Assembly (NCBI GenBank): GCA_030604545.1
Contig: JAUVVS010000017.1
Coordinates: forward strand, 1-12,904
From: Deltaproteobacteria bacterium
GTDB lineage: Bacteria; Desulfobacterota; Desulfobacteria; Desulfobacterales; JAUVVS01
Direction of reading: 5' to 3'
DNA length: 12,904 nucleotides
Part shown: positions 1 through 7,734 of the stretch, one piece after another
Layout of the letters: each line of letters begins with the position of its first letter
How positions within the stretch are numbered: position 1 is the stretch's first letter
The notes under the pieces: model-generated
The model's database searches: none
Told to the model about the DNA's origin: nothing
Seen by the model: the letters and a program-made list of their open reading frames with translations, nothing else
Position numbers and translations under genes: made by a program

Positions 1-1393
1 AACTGCTGAAATCCAAGAAGCATCAAAGGGAATACTTTTGTTTGAAGATGAGACTCTTGCTTTCTCAGGCGTCTCTATTGATTCGCGCAAAATATCCATA
101 AATGACCTCTTCGTTGCAATCAAAGGAAAGGTTCATGACGGCCATGATTTTATAGAAGACGTACTCGGGAATGGCATTCGCGGTCTTGTTATAAATAAGG
201 ATAGAGCAAATGATTTGCTCAGTACTAAATGGAAGCAAAAAAGACCTGTTTGTATAGCGGTAGACGACACAACAAAAGCTCTTGGTGACCTCGCTTCTTT
301 TAACCGTAAGCGTTCAAATGTATCGGTTATCGCAATAACAGGTTCAAACGGCAAAACTACAACCAGAGAAATGACTACTTCTATAATTGCCGGACGTTTT
401 AATACTCTATCCGCTATAGGAAGTTTCAACAATGAGATAGGGCTTCCATTAACCCTTCTTAGACTTGGACGACATCATAAATGGGCTGTTCTGGAGCTTG
501 GTATAAATAGTCCTGGCGAAATAGGAAGACTTGCAGACATATGCCTGCCTGATGTTGGCGTTATTACAAACATAGGTCCCGCCCACCTGGAAGGGTTGGG
601 CTCGTTAGAAGGAGTCATGAATGCTAAAGGGGAACTGCTGGAAAAAATCAAACCAGCCGGAACAGCTGTTCTTAATGCAGATGACCAGAGGGTTTTACAG
701 TTGGCAAAAAAAACATCAAAAAATGTGCTCCTCTTTGGGTCATCTAAAAAGGCTGTGATCAGAGCCTCGGAGATAAGAGAAAAAGATTTTGGAATATCCT
801 TTTCCTTAAACCTGGAATCAGAAAGTGTCTCTATCGATCTTGATATACCTGGCAGGTTCATGGTCTCAAACGCCCTGGCTGCAGCAGCTACGGGATATTT
901 ACTGGGGCTATCCGCCGAGGACATAAAGGCGGGTCTGGAAGATTTCAAGCCTGTTCAGGGTAGGATGAATATACTTAAAACGACAAAAGGTGTTAACATA
1001 ATCGACGACACCTACAATGCCAACCCGGGTTCCGTGGAAGTAGCAATAATAACTCTTAGGTCATTAAGGAAGAATAAAAGAGGATTTATTGTATTAGGCG
1101 ATATGTTTGAACTGGGAAAATATGCGGAACCTATGCACAAAAAGATAGGATTGTTGTCTGCCGGATCAGATATAACAAGACTCTATGTTACTGGTGAGTT
1201 CGCAGAAAAAGTTGCAGAAGGTGCCAAAGAAGGGAATATGGATTATAGAGATATTTTCAAAGGCACCCAAAAAGAGATATTAACGGATCTAACCGAGTCG
1301 CTTGGTCCTGACGACTGGGTTTTAGTTAAGGGATCCAGAGCAATGGGTATGGAAAAGATCGTTAAGGGACTCATGGATTGGGGAAATGGCTGA
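1..1393 (+). CDS. murF: UDP-N-acetylmuramoyl-tripeptide--D-alanyl-D-alanine ligase (MurF), 5' partial
   Basis: MurF adds D-Ala-D-Ala to UDP-MurNAc-tripeptide using ATP, the last cytoplasmic step before MraY. The Mur-ligase P-loop GSNGKTTT is encoded from base 341. It is followed by LELGINSPGEIG, NIGPAHLEGLGS with the carbamylated-lysine region NAKGELLE, the DDTYNANPGS motif that distinguishes MurF, and LGDMFELG plus KGSRAMGME near the C-terminus. A TTG at 38 could be read as a start, but the frame stays open to base 2. The upstream residues TAEIQEASKGIL resemble the normal MurF N-terminus, so the true start lies to the left of the window. About 463 residues are visible, close to full length. 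The stop TGA shares its final A with the mraY ATG, so translational coupling is likely. Confidence 0.97.
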   Translation, partial: TAEIQEASKGILLFEDETLAFSGVSIDSRKISINDLFVAIKGKVHDGHDFIEDVLGNGIRGLVINKDRANDLLSTKWKQKRPVCIAVDDTTKALGDLASFNRKRSNVSVIAITGSNGKTTTREMTTSIIAGRFNTLSAIGSFNNEIGLPLTLLRLGRHHKWAVLELGINSPGEIGRLADICLPDVGVITNIGPAHLEGLGSLEGVMNAKGELLEKIKPAGTAVLNADDQRVLQLAKKTSKNVLLFGSSKKAVIRASEIREKDFGISFSLNLESESVSIDLDIPGRFMVSNALAAAATGYLLGLSAEDIKAGLEDFKPVQGRMNILKTTKGVNIIDDTYNANPGSVEVAIITLRSLRKNKRGFIVLGDMFELGKYAEPMHKKIGLLSAGSDITRLYVTGEFAEKVAEGAKEGNMDYRDIFKGTQKEILTDLTESLGPDDWVLVKGSRAMGMEKIVKGLMDWGNG

Positions 1394-2472
1394 TGCTGTA
1401 TCATTTATTATATCCGCTACACACAACAATATCGGCATTTAATATCTTCCGGTATATTACCTTCAGAACGATTTATGCCAGTCTGACTGCGTTTTTAATA
1501 TGTGTTCTTTTAGGACCGTGGGTTATCAGGAAACTTAGCAAAATGCAGATCGGACAATATATTCGGGAAGACGGCCCCCAAGATCACGTTAAAAAGGCTG
1601 GAACACCGACCATGGGTGGAATCCTAATTATTTTTTCATTAATAGTATCTACACTTCTTTGGTCTAATCTAACCAACTATTACATATGGATTGTCCTTAT
1701 AATCACAACTGGTTACGCCATAATCGGTTTTGTCGATGACTATCTTATGCAGGTCAAAAAAAAGAGCAAAGGGTTAAGTGTACGAATTAAGTTACTTATG
1801 CAAGTCATACTTGCGATTGTTGCAGGTGTTCTAATTTATCTACACCCCGATTTCAACACTCGAGTTACAATTCCTTTTTTTAAAAATATTTCACCCGATA
1901 TTGGCTGGGTATATATCATTTTCGGCGTTTTCGTTATTGTTGGAACATCTAATGCCGTTAATCTTACAGATGGTTTAGATGGCCTTGCCATAGGTCCGGT
2001 AATCATCGTTTCGGTAACCTATATGGTTTTTTCTTATGTGTCGGGCCATGTCAAAATTGCAGATTATCTGCAAATCAACTATGTCAGTGGGAGTGGTGAA
2101 CTTGCAATATTCTGCGGGTCTTTGGCGGGGGCAGGTATCGGTTTTCTCTGGTTTAATACCTATCCGGCCCAGATTTTCATGGGAGATGTCGGCTCCTTAC
2201 CTTTGGGTGGTTCACTCGGTATGGTTGCCGTCATCACAAAGCAGGAAATACTTCTGGTGTTAGTCGGCGGGCTCTTTGTTGTAGAAGCCCTATCTGTAAT
2301 ATTTCAGGTAGGTTTTTTTAAAATGACAAAAGGCCGTAGAATTTTCAGAATGGCCCCTCTTCATCACCATTTTGAATTAAAAGGGTGGCCGGAACCAAAA
2401 GTGATCGTTCGATTCTGGATCATTGCAATCGCTCTTGCACTTATTGCGATGAGTACACTCAAGATCAGATAA
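1393..2472 (+). CDS. mraY: Phospho-N-acetylmuramoyl-pentapeptide transferase (MraY)
   Basis: MraY is a polytopic inner-membrane enzyme that moves phospho-MurNAc-pentapeptide from UDP to undecaprenyl phosphate, giving lipid I. The predicted 359 residues match the family length (E. coli about 360). Visible motifs are DGPQDHVKKAGTPTMGG, the Mg-binding pair D115-D116 in FVDDY, NLTDGLDGLA with D193 and D196, FMGDVGSL with D265, and the HHHFELKGWPE loop. About ten hydrophobic segments are present. I chose the ATG at 1393 rather than the in-frame TTG at 1378. It gives the family N-terminus MLYHLLYPL, has a GGGGAA ribosome site 7 bases upstream, and forms the TGATG stop-start junction with murF. Confidence 0.97.
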   Translation: MLYHLLYPLHTTISAFNIFRYITFRTIYASLTAFLICVLLGPWVIRKLSKMQIGQYIREDGPQDHVKKAGTPTMGGILIIFSLIVSTLLWSNLTNYYIWIVLIITTGYAIIGFVDDYLMQVKKKSKGLSVRIKLLMQVILAIVAGVLIYLHPDFNTRVTIPFFKNISPDIGWVYIIFGVFVIVGTSNAVNLTDGLDGLAIGPVIIVSVTYMVFSYVSGHVKIADYLQINYVSGSGELAIFCGSLAGAGIGFLWFNTYPAQIFMGDVGSLPLGGSLGMVAVITKQEILLVLVGGLFVVEALSVIFQVGFFKMTKGRRIFRMAPLHHHFELKGWPEPKVIVRFWIIAIALALIAMSTLKIR

Positions 2473-2474
2473 CC

Positions 2475-2545
2475 GGTAACCGGTGATCAGGTGATCGGTG
2501 ATCGGTAATTGGTGATCAGTGACCGGTAACCGATTACCGATCACC
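2475..2545. repeat. Heptad-period repeat block A with a 16-bp hairpin
   Basis: The mraY-murD spacer opens with ten consecutive 7-base units (one has 8): GGTAACC, GGTGATCA, GGTGATC, GGTGATC, GGTAATT, GGTGATC, AGTGACC, GGTAACC, GATTACC, GATCACC. The last units are reverse complements of the earlier ones. As a result 2497-2512 pairs with 2530-2545 as a 16-bp stem with one G-U pair and a 17-base loop. There is no T-run directly after it, so it is not a typical intrinsic terminator. Five GATC sites fall in 2485-2542. The function is unknown; an mRNA-stabilising or processing hairpin is possible. Confidence 0.9.
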
Positions 2546-2567
2546 ACGTCAGCCAAAGCGCTTACCA

Positions 2568-2585
2568 TAACTTTTTGAAAAGTTA
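2568..2585. promoter_or_regulatory. Palindrome overlapping the murD ribosome site
   Basis: TAACTTTTTGAAAAGTTA has two perfect 8-base arms around a TG centre and ends 2 bases before the murD ATG at 2588. The only Shine-Dalgarno-like stretch for that ATG, GAAAAG at 2577-2582, lies in the right arm. A fold would therefore hide it. A DNA-level operator is the alternative. The symmetry is seen directly; the function is inferred. Confidence 0.45.
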
Positions 2586-2587
2586 CA

Positions 2588-3958
2588 ATGAGACCTATGG
2601 AACTTGCTAATAAAAATATCCTCATCGTTGGTCTTGGAAGGACCGGATTTGCGGCGGCACAGTTTGCAAATAATAGAGGGGCCACTGTTACTGTAACAGA
2701 TATAGCAAATGAGCAAGAACTTGGTTCATATGCACAAACAGCGCGTGAAATGGGCATCAAGATAGAACTTGGGCAACATCGAAATAAAACTTTTGAGACT
2801 GCTGATTTGATCTTATTGAGCCCTGGCGTTTCACACACAATTAGACCCATTAAAAAGGCTAAAGATAAAGGAATAACAGTTTTAGGGGAAATAGAGTTTG
2901 CATTTAAATTCATACGTGAACCCATTATCGCCGTAACCGGCACCAACGGGAAGACAACAACAACTACTCTTTTGGGCAACATGTTAAGGAATTCCGGATT
3001 TAAAATATTCGTGGGCGGCAATATTGGTAACCCTTTAATCGGCTATGTCAACAAGGGAGAAAAAGCTGAAATCGTTGTAGTCGAGGTAAGCAGCTTTCAA
3101 CTTGACACTATAGATTCCTTCAAGCCGAAGGTTGGAGTTTTGCTAAATATTACTGAAGATCATCTGGACCGATATCCCAATTTCCAAGCTTACGCAAAGG
3201 CTAAGGCCCGAATATTCGAAAATCAACAGAAAAACGATACTGCTGTATTAAACGGTTCTGATCCTCTTGTCTGTTCAGTGTGTAAAAATATCAAAAGTAG
3301 AAAATTGTTGTTTTATGATCATAATGATTTCCAAATAGGAACCAATGAAGGCGCAGTACTTAATAATAAAAGAATAATAATTAACACAAAAGAAAAGGGG
3401 AAAAGAACTTTAGACCTTTCCTCCACAAGCCTGCTTGGCAGACACAACATAGAGAATGCTGCTGCTGCAAGTATAGCGGCTCTGGCGGCTGGAGGGAAAC
3501 TACAAAGTGTACAAACTGCCTTGAATAAATTTACGGGTCTCCCGCATCGGCTTGAATACGTAGCAACTGTCGATGGAGTCCGATATTATAACGACTCAAA
3601 GGCGACAAATGTTCATTCAGCCATGAAGGCTCTTGAGACATTTAGCAAACCTGTAATCTTAATTATGGGAGGCCGTGATAAGGGAAGCAACTTTCAATTA
3701 TTAGAAGATCTCATGCGAGAGCATGTAAAGGAACTTATCATTATTGGAGAGGCAAAAAAAGATATCAAATCCGCCCTTGGGCATATTACTCCGACAAAAA
3801 TAGCTACTACAATGGAAGATGCAGTATATCAGGCATATCTGACGGCAAAACCAGGAGATGTTGTGCTTTTATCTCCAGCATGCTCTAGCTTCGATATGTA
3901 CAGCAATTATGCAGAGCGAGGAGAAGTTTTCTACGAATTAGTAAATCATTTAAGTTAA
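2588..3958 (+). CDS. murD: UDP-N-acetylmuramoyl-L-alanine--D-glutamate ligase (MurD)
   Basis: MurD is the cytoplasmic ATP-dependent ligase that adds D-Glu to UDP-MurNAc-L-Ala. At 456 residues it is close to the family length (about 440-450). It shows an N-terminal Rossmann-like fold (NILIVGLGRTGFAAA), the P-loop GTNGKTTT at residues 118-125, GGNIGNPL, VVEVSSFQL, NITEDHLDRY, LPHRLEYV, YYNDSKATN, IMGGRDKGS and the C-terminal SPACSSFDMYSNYAERG. This set marks MurD rather than MurC or MurF. Two starts are plausible: ATG at 2588 (MRPMEL) or ATG at 2597 (MELANKN), which matches many homologues better. Neither has a strong ribosome site. A 115-base repeat-bearing spacer separates it from mraY. Confidence 0.96.
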   Translation: MRPMELANKNILIVGLGRTGFAAAQFANNRGATVTVTDIANEQELGSYAQTAREMGIKIELGQHRNKTFETADLILLSPGVSHTIRPIKKAKDKGITVLGEIEFAFKFIREPIIAVTGTNGKTTTTTLLGNMLRNSGFKIFVGGNIGNPLIGYVNKGEKAEIVVVEVSSFQLDTIDSFKPKVGVLLNITEDHLDRYPNFQAYAKAKARIFENQQKNDTAVLNGSDPLVCSVCKNIKSRKLLFYDHNDFQIGTNEGAVLNNKRIIINTKEKGKRTLDLSSTSLLGRHNIENAAAASIAALAAGGKLQSVQTALNKFTGLPHRLEYVATVDGVRYYNDSKATNVHSAMKALETFSKPVILIMGGRDKGSNFQLLEDLMREHVKELIIIGEAKKDIKSALGHITPTKIATTMEDAVYQAYLTAKPGDVVLLSPACSSFDMYSNYAERGEVFYELVNHLS

Positions 3959-3959
3959 G

Positions 3960-3983
3960 ATGAATAAAACCGTGCTGAAATGA
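3960..3983 (+). other. Possible 7-codon coupling minigene before ftsW
   Basis: An ATG at 3960 starts the short frame MNKTVLK, whose TGA at 3981-3983 overlaps the ftsW ATG as ATGA. It begins 2 bases after the murD stop. ftsW has no clear ribosome site of its own, so ribosomes could reach it by termination and reinitiation. This is inference from the layout; the frame may also be chance. Confidence 0.25.
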
Positions 3984-5107
3984 CAAAACATACGGCCACA
4001 CATAGACAAGAGATACAAGCTTTAACATACGACGTCAAACTTCTTTTTCCCGTGCTCTTTCTGGTAGGAATGGGAATTGTGATGGTTTACAGCGCAAGCT
4101 CTGCGCTAGCCCTGGAAAAATATGGAACCAACTTATATTTTTTAAAGAAACAGGCACTTTTTTCTTTATTAGGTATCGTCGTTCTCGTCATTTGCAGCCA
4201 TATTCCCTATAGATTTTTTCGCTTTTTGACATATCCGTTTCTTATCCTTGCGCTTATATTACTTGCTGCGATTCAATTTTCCGAGTTTGGATATTCAGCG
4301 GGTGGTTCGGCGCGATGGCTGCGCTTCGGAAGCTTTTCATTTCAGCCGTCGGAGTTTGCCCGTTTTGCACTGGTTATATATCTGGCTTATTCCATGAACA
4401 AAAAAATAGATGCCATCAAATATTTTACCATCGGTTTTCTTCCCCATGTTCTTGTGCTCGGAGTATTTACTGTTCTGATATTTCTTCAACCTGATTTCGG
4501 CGTAGTGGTGATTTTTGGAGCTATTACATGGATCATGATGTTTGTTGGGGGTGTTCGCCTTTTACACCTTTTTCCCCCTCTTTTTATTTTATTGCCAATT
4601 TTATATTTTTTCATGGTCAATGCTGAGTATCGTTTAAGACGTATCATAAGCTTTCTAGATCCATGGCAGTATCCGGCAGATGAGGGCTATCAGATAGTCC
4701 ATTCACTAATGGCTTTTGGGACAGGAGGGATATGGGGATCGGGAATCGGGAAGGGTTATCAAAAATTATTCTATCTTCCGGAACCGCATACCGATTTTAT
4801 TTTTTCGGTAATTGGTGAGGAACTTGGACTTATAGGTGTCATGGCTATATTGGGACTCTACTTTCTGATTTTATGGAGGGGGATAAGCATCGCAAGAAAT
4901 GCGGAAGATTATTACGGATCTTTCGTAGCTATCGGGCTTACAGCCGCAATAGGTATTCAGGTTTGCGTCAATATGGGTGTTGCTCTTGGACTTTTGCCGA
5001 CTAAAGGTCTCGCGTTGCCCTTTTTAAGTTATGGCGGCACATCCCTTTTAATTAATATGGCATCCATCGGGATACTAATGAATATCACAGCCTCTAGATA
5101 CAGATGA
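3980..5107 (+). CDS. ftsW: Septal peptidoglycan glycosyltransferase FtsW (SEDS family)
   Basis: FtsW is the SEDS-family lipid II polymerase of the septum and works with the class B transpeptidase FtsI. The 375 residues carry about ten membrane segments after a short cytoplasmic N-terminus. Family motifs are MVYSASSALALE, GGSARWLRFGSFSFQPSEFA, FLQPDFG, LPEPHTDFIFSVIGEELGLIG and the C-terminal LPFLSYGGTSLL. D272 in HTDFIF corresponds to the conserved catalytic Asp of the SEDS extracellular loop. Position in the dcw cluster between murD and murG supports FtsW over RodA. ATG 3980 is the first possible start, because an in-frame TAA lies at 3965. The stop overlaps the murG start by 4 bases (ATGA). 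Confidence 0.96.
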   Translation: MTKHTATHRQEIQALTYDVKLLFPVLFLVGMGIVMVYSASSALALEKYGTNLYFLKKQALFSLLGIVVLVICSHIPYRFFRFLTYPFLILALILLAAIQFSEFGYSAGGSARWLRFGSFSFQPSEFARFALVIYLAYSMNKKIDAIKYFTIGFLPHVLVLGVFTVLIFLQPDFGVVVIFGAITWIMMFVGGVRLLHLFPPLFILLPILYFFMVNAEYRLRRIISFLDPWQYPADEGYQIVHSLMAFGTGGIWGSGIGKGYQKLFYLPEPHTDFIFSVIGEELGLIGVMAILGLYFLILWRGISIARNAEDYYGSFVAIGLTAAIGIQVCVNMGVALGLLPTKGLALPFLSYGGTSLLINMASIGILMNITASRYR

Positions 5108-6216
5108 ATGGGCAATCAATCAATATTGTAATTGCAGGAGGAGGTACGGGAGGTCATCTTTTCCCAGGAATTGCTATTGCTCAAGAATTTATAGCAAAGA
5201 ATCCTAAAAACAGAGTTCTATTTATCAGCACTGGAAGACCCTTTGAAATATCTGTTTTATCAAAAGCAGGATTTGACCATAAATCTATTTCAGCTGAAGG
5301 AATTAAGGGACGTGGATTATGGAAGCAGGTTGTATCGATCTCAAAAATACCAAAAGGAGTTTTTGAATCAATATTAATCCTTAGAAGCTTTAGACCGGAT
5401 CTGATAGTCGGCGTTGGCAGTTACGCCGCAGGGCCGGTGATTATTGGAGCATGGCTTATGGGTATTAAAATCGTCTTACATGAACAGAATATTCTCCCTG
5501 GAATTACAAACCGTATTTTATCCCATATTGCCGACCGGATATATGTCTCGTTCACTAATACGAAAGATAGCTTTAACCCCAAAAAAGTCCATGTCACGGG
5601 AAATCCGGTGCGCAAAGAGATTTTACATTGCAAAATGCCCAAGACGAAAGGCAGGAGCCAAGATAGGAAACTTCAAATTCCATTTACAATCCTAGTCCTT
5701 GGGGGAAGCCAGGGCGCTCAAAGCATAAACAAGGCTGTTATTGAAGCGATAGAACACCTAAAAGAAAAAGATAAGTTATTCTTTGTGCATCAGACTGGGC
5801 CTGTTGATGAAAAATCTGTAAAAAATGCTTATACGAGACATGATATTGCTTGCGCCGTCAAATCATTTTTTAGCAATATGGCACAGCAATATCAAAAAGC
5901 CGATCTTGTTATCTGTAGAGCAGGAGCAACAACGGTGGCGGAACTTTCAGTTTTAGGAAAAGGTGTTATTTTTATACCCTTCCCTTTTGCTGCCGACAAT
6001 CATCAGGTTTTAAACGCTCGTGCACTTACAAATGCAGGTGCAGCAGAAATGATCCTTCAAAAAGATCTTAACGGTAAAGTAATCGCTGAAAGAATCGAGC
6101 ACTACGCATCAAATCATATTGAACTTTCTATTATGGAATCAAAGATAAAAAATTTTGGCAAACCAGATGCTGCAAGTGCAATTGTTGATGACTGTTATAA
6201 ATTGCTGGATGCTTAA
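5104..6216 (+). CDS. murG: Undecaprenyldiphospho-muramoylpentapeptide beta-N-acetylglucosaminyltransferase (MurG)
   Basis: MurG is a peripheral inner-membrane GT-B glycosyltransferase (family GT28) that adds GlcNAc to lipid I to form lipid II. The 370 residues show the N-domain glycine loop GGGTGGH at 12-18, GVGSYAAGPV, HEQNILPGITNR, VTGNPVR, the second glycine loop GGSQGA at 200-205, and the UDP-GlcNAc site ICRAGATTVAEL followed by PFPFAADNHQ. The ATG lies inside the end of ftsW (ATGA overlap), so the two are probably translationally coupled. That would pair production of lipid II with its polymerase. After its stop comes a spacer with a hairpin and repeats. Confidence 0.97.
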   Translation: MNGQSINIVIAGGGTGGHLFPGIAIAQEFIAKNPKNRVLFISTGRPFEISVLSKAGFDHKSISAEGIKGRGLWKQVVSISKIPKGVFESILILRSFRPDLIVGVGSYAAGPVIIGAWLMGIKIVLHEQNILPGITNRILSHIADRIYVSFTNTKDSFNPKKVHVTGNPVRKEILHCKMPKTKGRSQDRKLQIPFTILVLGGSQGAQSINKAVIEAIEHLKEKDKLFFVHQTGPVDEKSVKNAYTRHDIACAVKSFFSNMAQQYQKADLVICRAGATTVAELSVLGKGVIFIPFPFAADNHQVLNARALTNAGAAEMILQKDLNGKVIAERIEHYASNHIELSIMESKIKNFGKPDAASAIVDDCYKLLDA

Positions 6217-6218
6217 TA

Positions 6219-6250
6219 TTGATGAATTCGCAAAAAGACGAATTCATCAA
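6219..6250. repeat. Perfect 12-bp hairpin, copy 1 of a dispersed 32-base element; possible terminator
   Basis: TTGATGAATTCG at 6219-6230 is exactly complementary to CGAATTCATCAA at 6239-6250, leaving an 8-base loop (CAAAAAGA). It starts 2 bases after the murG stop. A GTTTTAGGTTTTAAG stretch follows, so a weak intrinsic terminator or attenuator is possible, although the stem is AT-rich. The reverse complement matches 10991-11022 at 27 of 32 positions, which marks it as a dispersed element. Confidence 0.7.
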
Positions 6251-6251
6251 G

Positions 6252-6341
6252 TTTTAGGTTTTAAGTTTTAGGTTTGAAGCTATGGTATTACAATTATTTA
6301 CAGATACTTAAAACTTAAAACCTTAAACCTTAAACTTAAGA
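6252..6341. repeat. Heptad-period repeat block B with a 16-bp hairpin
   Basis: Four 7-base units (TTTTAGG, TTTTAAG, TTTTAGG, TTTGAAG) fill 6252-6279. After a 27-base gap, five units of the opposite sense (CTTAAAA, CTTAAAA, CCTTAAA, CCTTAAA, CTTAAGA) fill 6307-6341. Bases 6257-6272 pair with 6307-6322 as a 16-bp stem with one G-U pair and a 34-base loop. The right block ends 10 bases before the murC ATG and leaves almost no room for a ribosome site. Confidence 0.88.
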
Positions 6342-6351
6342 CCTTATAATC

Positions 6352-7725
6352 ATGTATCAAAAAAAATATCACATACACTTTGTCGGAATCGGAGGTATTG
6401 GAATGAGCGGTATTGCCGAACTTCTTCTAAACCTCGGATATGAAGTTTCAGGATCTGATACCGCACCTTCAGACATTACAAAACACTTGAAAAGCCTTGG
6501 CGGCACAATATTTAAAGGGCACTCTGCAAAAAATATAAAAAATGCAGATGTAGTTGTAACATCATCCGCAATCAGCTCTGAAAACAGTGAGGTTGTTACA
6601 GCAAGGGAAGCGTCAATCCCGGTAATACCAAGGGCGGAAATGCTTGCAGAGCTCATGCGTTTAAAATACGGCATAGCCATTGCCGGAGCTCACGGCAAAA
6701 CATCAACGACGTCGATAGTCGCTTCTATTCTGGATAAAGGCGATCTTTATCCCACGGTAGTTATAGGAGGGAAGCTAAAAAGCATAAGCTCCAATGCAAT
6801 ACTTGGGCAAGGAGATTTTATCGTTGCAGAAGCAGATGAAAGTGACGGTTCATTTCTCAAAATTTCTCCCACTATAGCGGTTGTAACGAATATCGACAGG
6901 GAACACCTTGATTTTTATCAGGACCTGGATGCCATAAAAAAAGTTTTTTTAAGCTTTATCAATAAGATACCTTTTTACGGTCTCGCTATCCTTTGTCTTG
7001 ATAACGAACCGATACAGGATCTTATCCCGAAAATAACAAAGCGCTACACTACTTATGGAATGAGTTCCCAAGCCGATCTGCAGGCTAGAAATGTAGTGAT
7101 GGAGGGATTAAAAAGCAGATTTTGTGTCTATCATCGGGGAGAGAAACTCGGAGAAGTAGTTTTGAATCTTCCGGGCATTCACAACGTATTCAACGCCATG
7201 GCAAGTATAGCAGTGGGGATTGAGATAGATATACCGTTCGATATTATTAAACATGCCCTGGAAGCACTCCAGGGGGTCCAGCGCCGACTCGAAATCAAAG
7301 GGGAGACAAAAGGTATAACTATTGTTGATGATTATGGGCATCATCCGACAGAGATCAAAACTACACTTTATGCTGTTAAGGAATGCTGGCCTGATAGGCG
7401 AATTGTCGTGGTGTTTCAGCCACACCGCTACACAAGAACCAAGGCGCTTTTTGATGATTTTACGCGTTCATTTTACCAGTCGGAACTACTACTGGTTCTA
7501 CCCATCTATTCGGCCGGAGAGAAAGAAATAAAAGGAATAGACAGCATTGCCTTATATGAAGGAATCAAAATGTACGGTCATAAAGAGGTTATCTATGTAG
7601 AAGGGTTTAAAAAAGCTGTTTCCTATTTAAAAGAGATTTTAAAAGAAGGAGATGTTCTGATTACCATGGGAGCAGGAGATGTGTGGAAGGTAGGGGAAGC
7701 AATATTATCAGAGTTAGAAAGATGA
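6352..7725 (+). CDS. murC: UDP-N-acetylmuramate--L-alanine ligase (MurC)
   Basis: MurC is the first cytoplasmic Mur ligase and adds L-Ala to UDP-MurNAc using ATP. At 457 residues it has normal family length. Visible are the N-terminal nucleotide-sugar fold HFVGIGGIGMSGIAELL, VVTSSAIS, the P-loop GAHGKTSTT from residue 112, EADESDGSFL, NIDREHLDFY, VQRRLEIKG, DDYGHHPTEI at 326-335 and FQPHRYTRTKAL. The GAHGKTST and YGHHP motifs separate it from the other Mur ligases. The ATG at 6352 has only a weak ribosome site. A TATAAT at 6345-6350 sits too close to it to act as its promoter. The TGA stop is overlapped by an ATGA. Confidence 0.97.
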   Translation: MYQKKYHIHFVGIGGIGMSGIAELLLNLGYEVSGSDTAPSDITKHLKSLGGTIFKGHSAKNIKNADVVVTSSAISSENSEVVTAREASIPVIPRAEMLAELMRLKYGIAIAGAHGKTSTTSIVASILDKGDLYPTVVIGGKLKSISSNAILGQGDFIVAEADESDGSFLKISPTIAVVTNIDREHLDFYQDLDAIKKVFLSFINKIPFYGLAILCLDNEPIQDLIPKITKRYTTYGMSSQADLQARNVVMEGLKSRFCVYHRGEKLGEVVLNLPGIHNVFNAMASIAVGIEIDIPFDIIKHALEALQGVQRRLEIKGETKGITIVDDYGHHPTEIKTTLYAVKECWPDRRIVVVFQPHRYTRTKALFDDFTRSFYQSELLLVLPIYSAGEKEIKGIDSIALYEGIKMYGHKEVIYVEGFKKAVSYLKEILKEGDVLITMGAGDVWKVGEAILSELER

Positions 7726-7734
7726 ACTCTTAGT

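Noticed and set aside
38..40. TTG at 38 as the murF start
   Set aside because: The frame is open to the window edge and the upstream residues TAEIQEASKGIL fit the normal MurF N-terminus, so the gene is simply cut by the window.
1378..1380. TTG at 1378 as the mraY start
   Set aside because: It adds five residues not typical of MraY; ATG 1393 has a ribosome site at proper distance and the TGATG junction with murF.
2377..3021. Minus-strand frame of 214 codons across mraY-murD
   Set aside because: It spans the end of mraY, a repeat spacer and murD, has no recognisable domain, and is explained as an antisense shadow of murD.
6345..6350. TATAAT as a murC promoter
   Set aside because: It ends one base before the ATG, so transcription would start inside the gene, and no -35 element is present.
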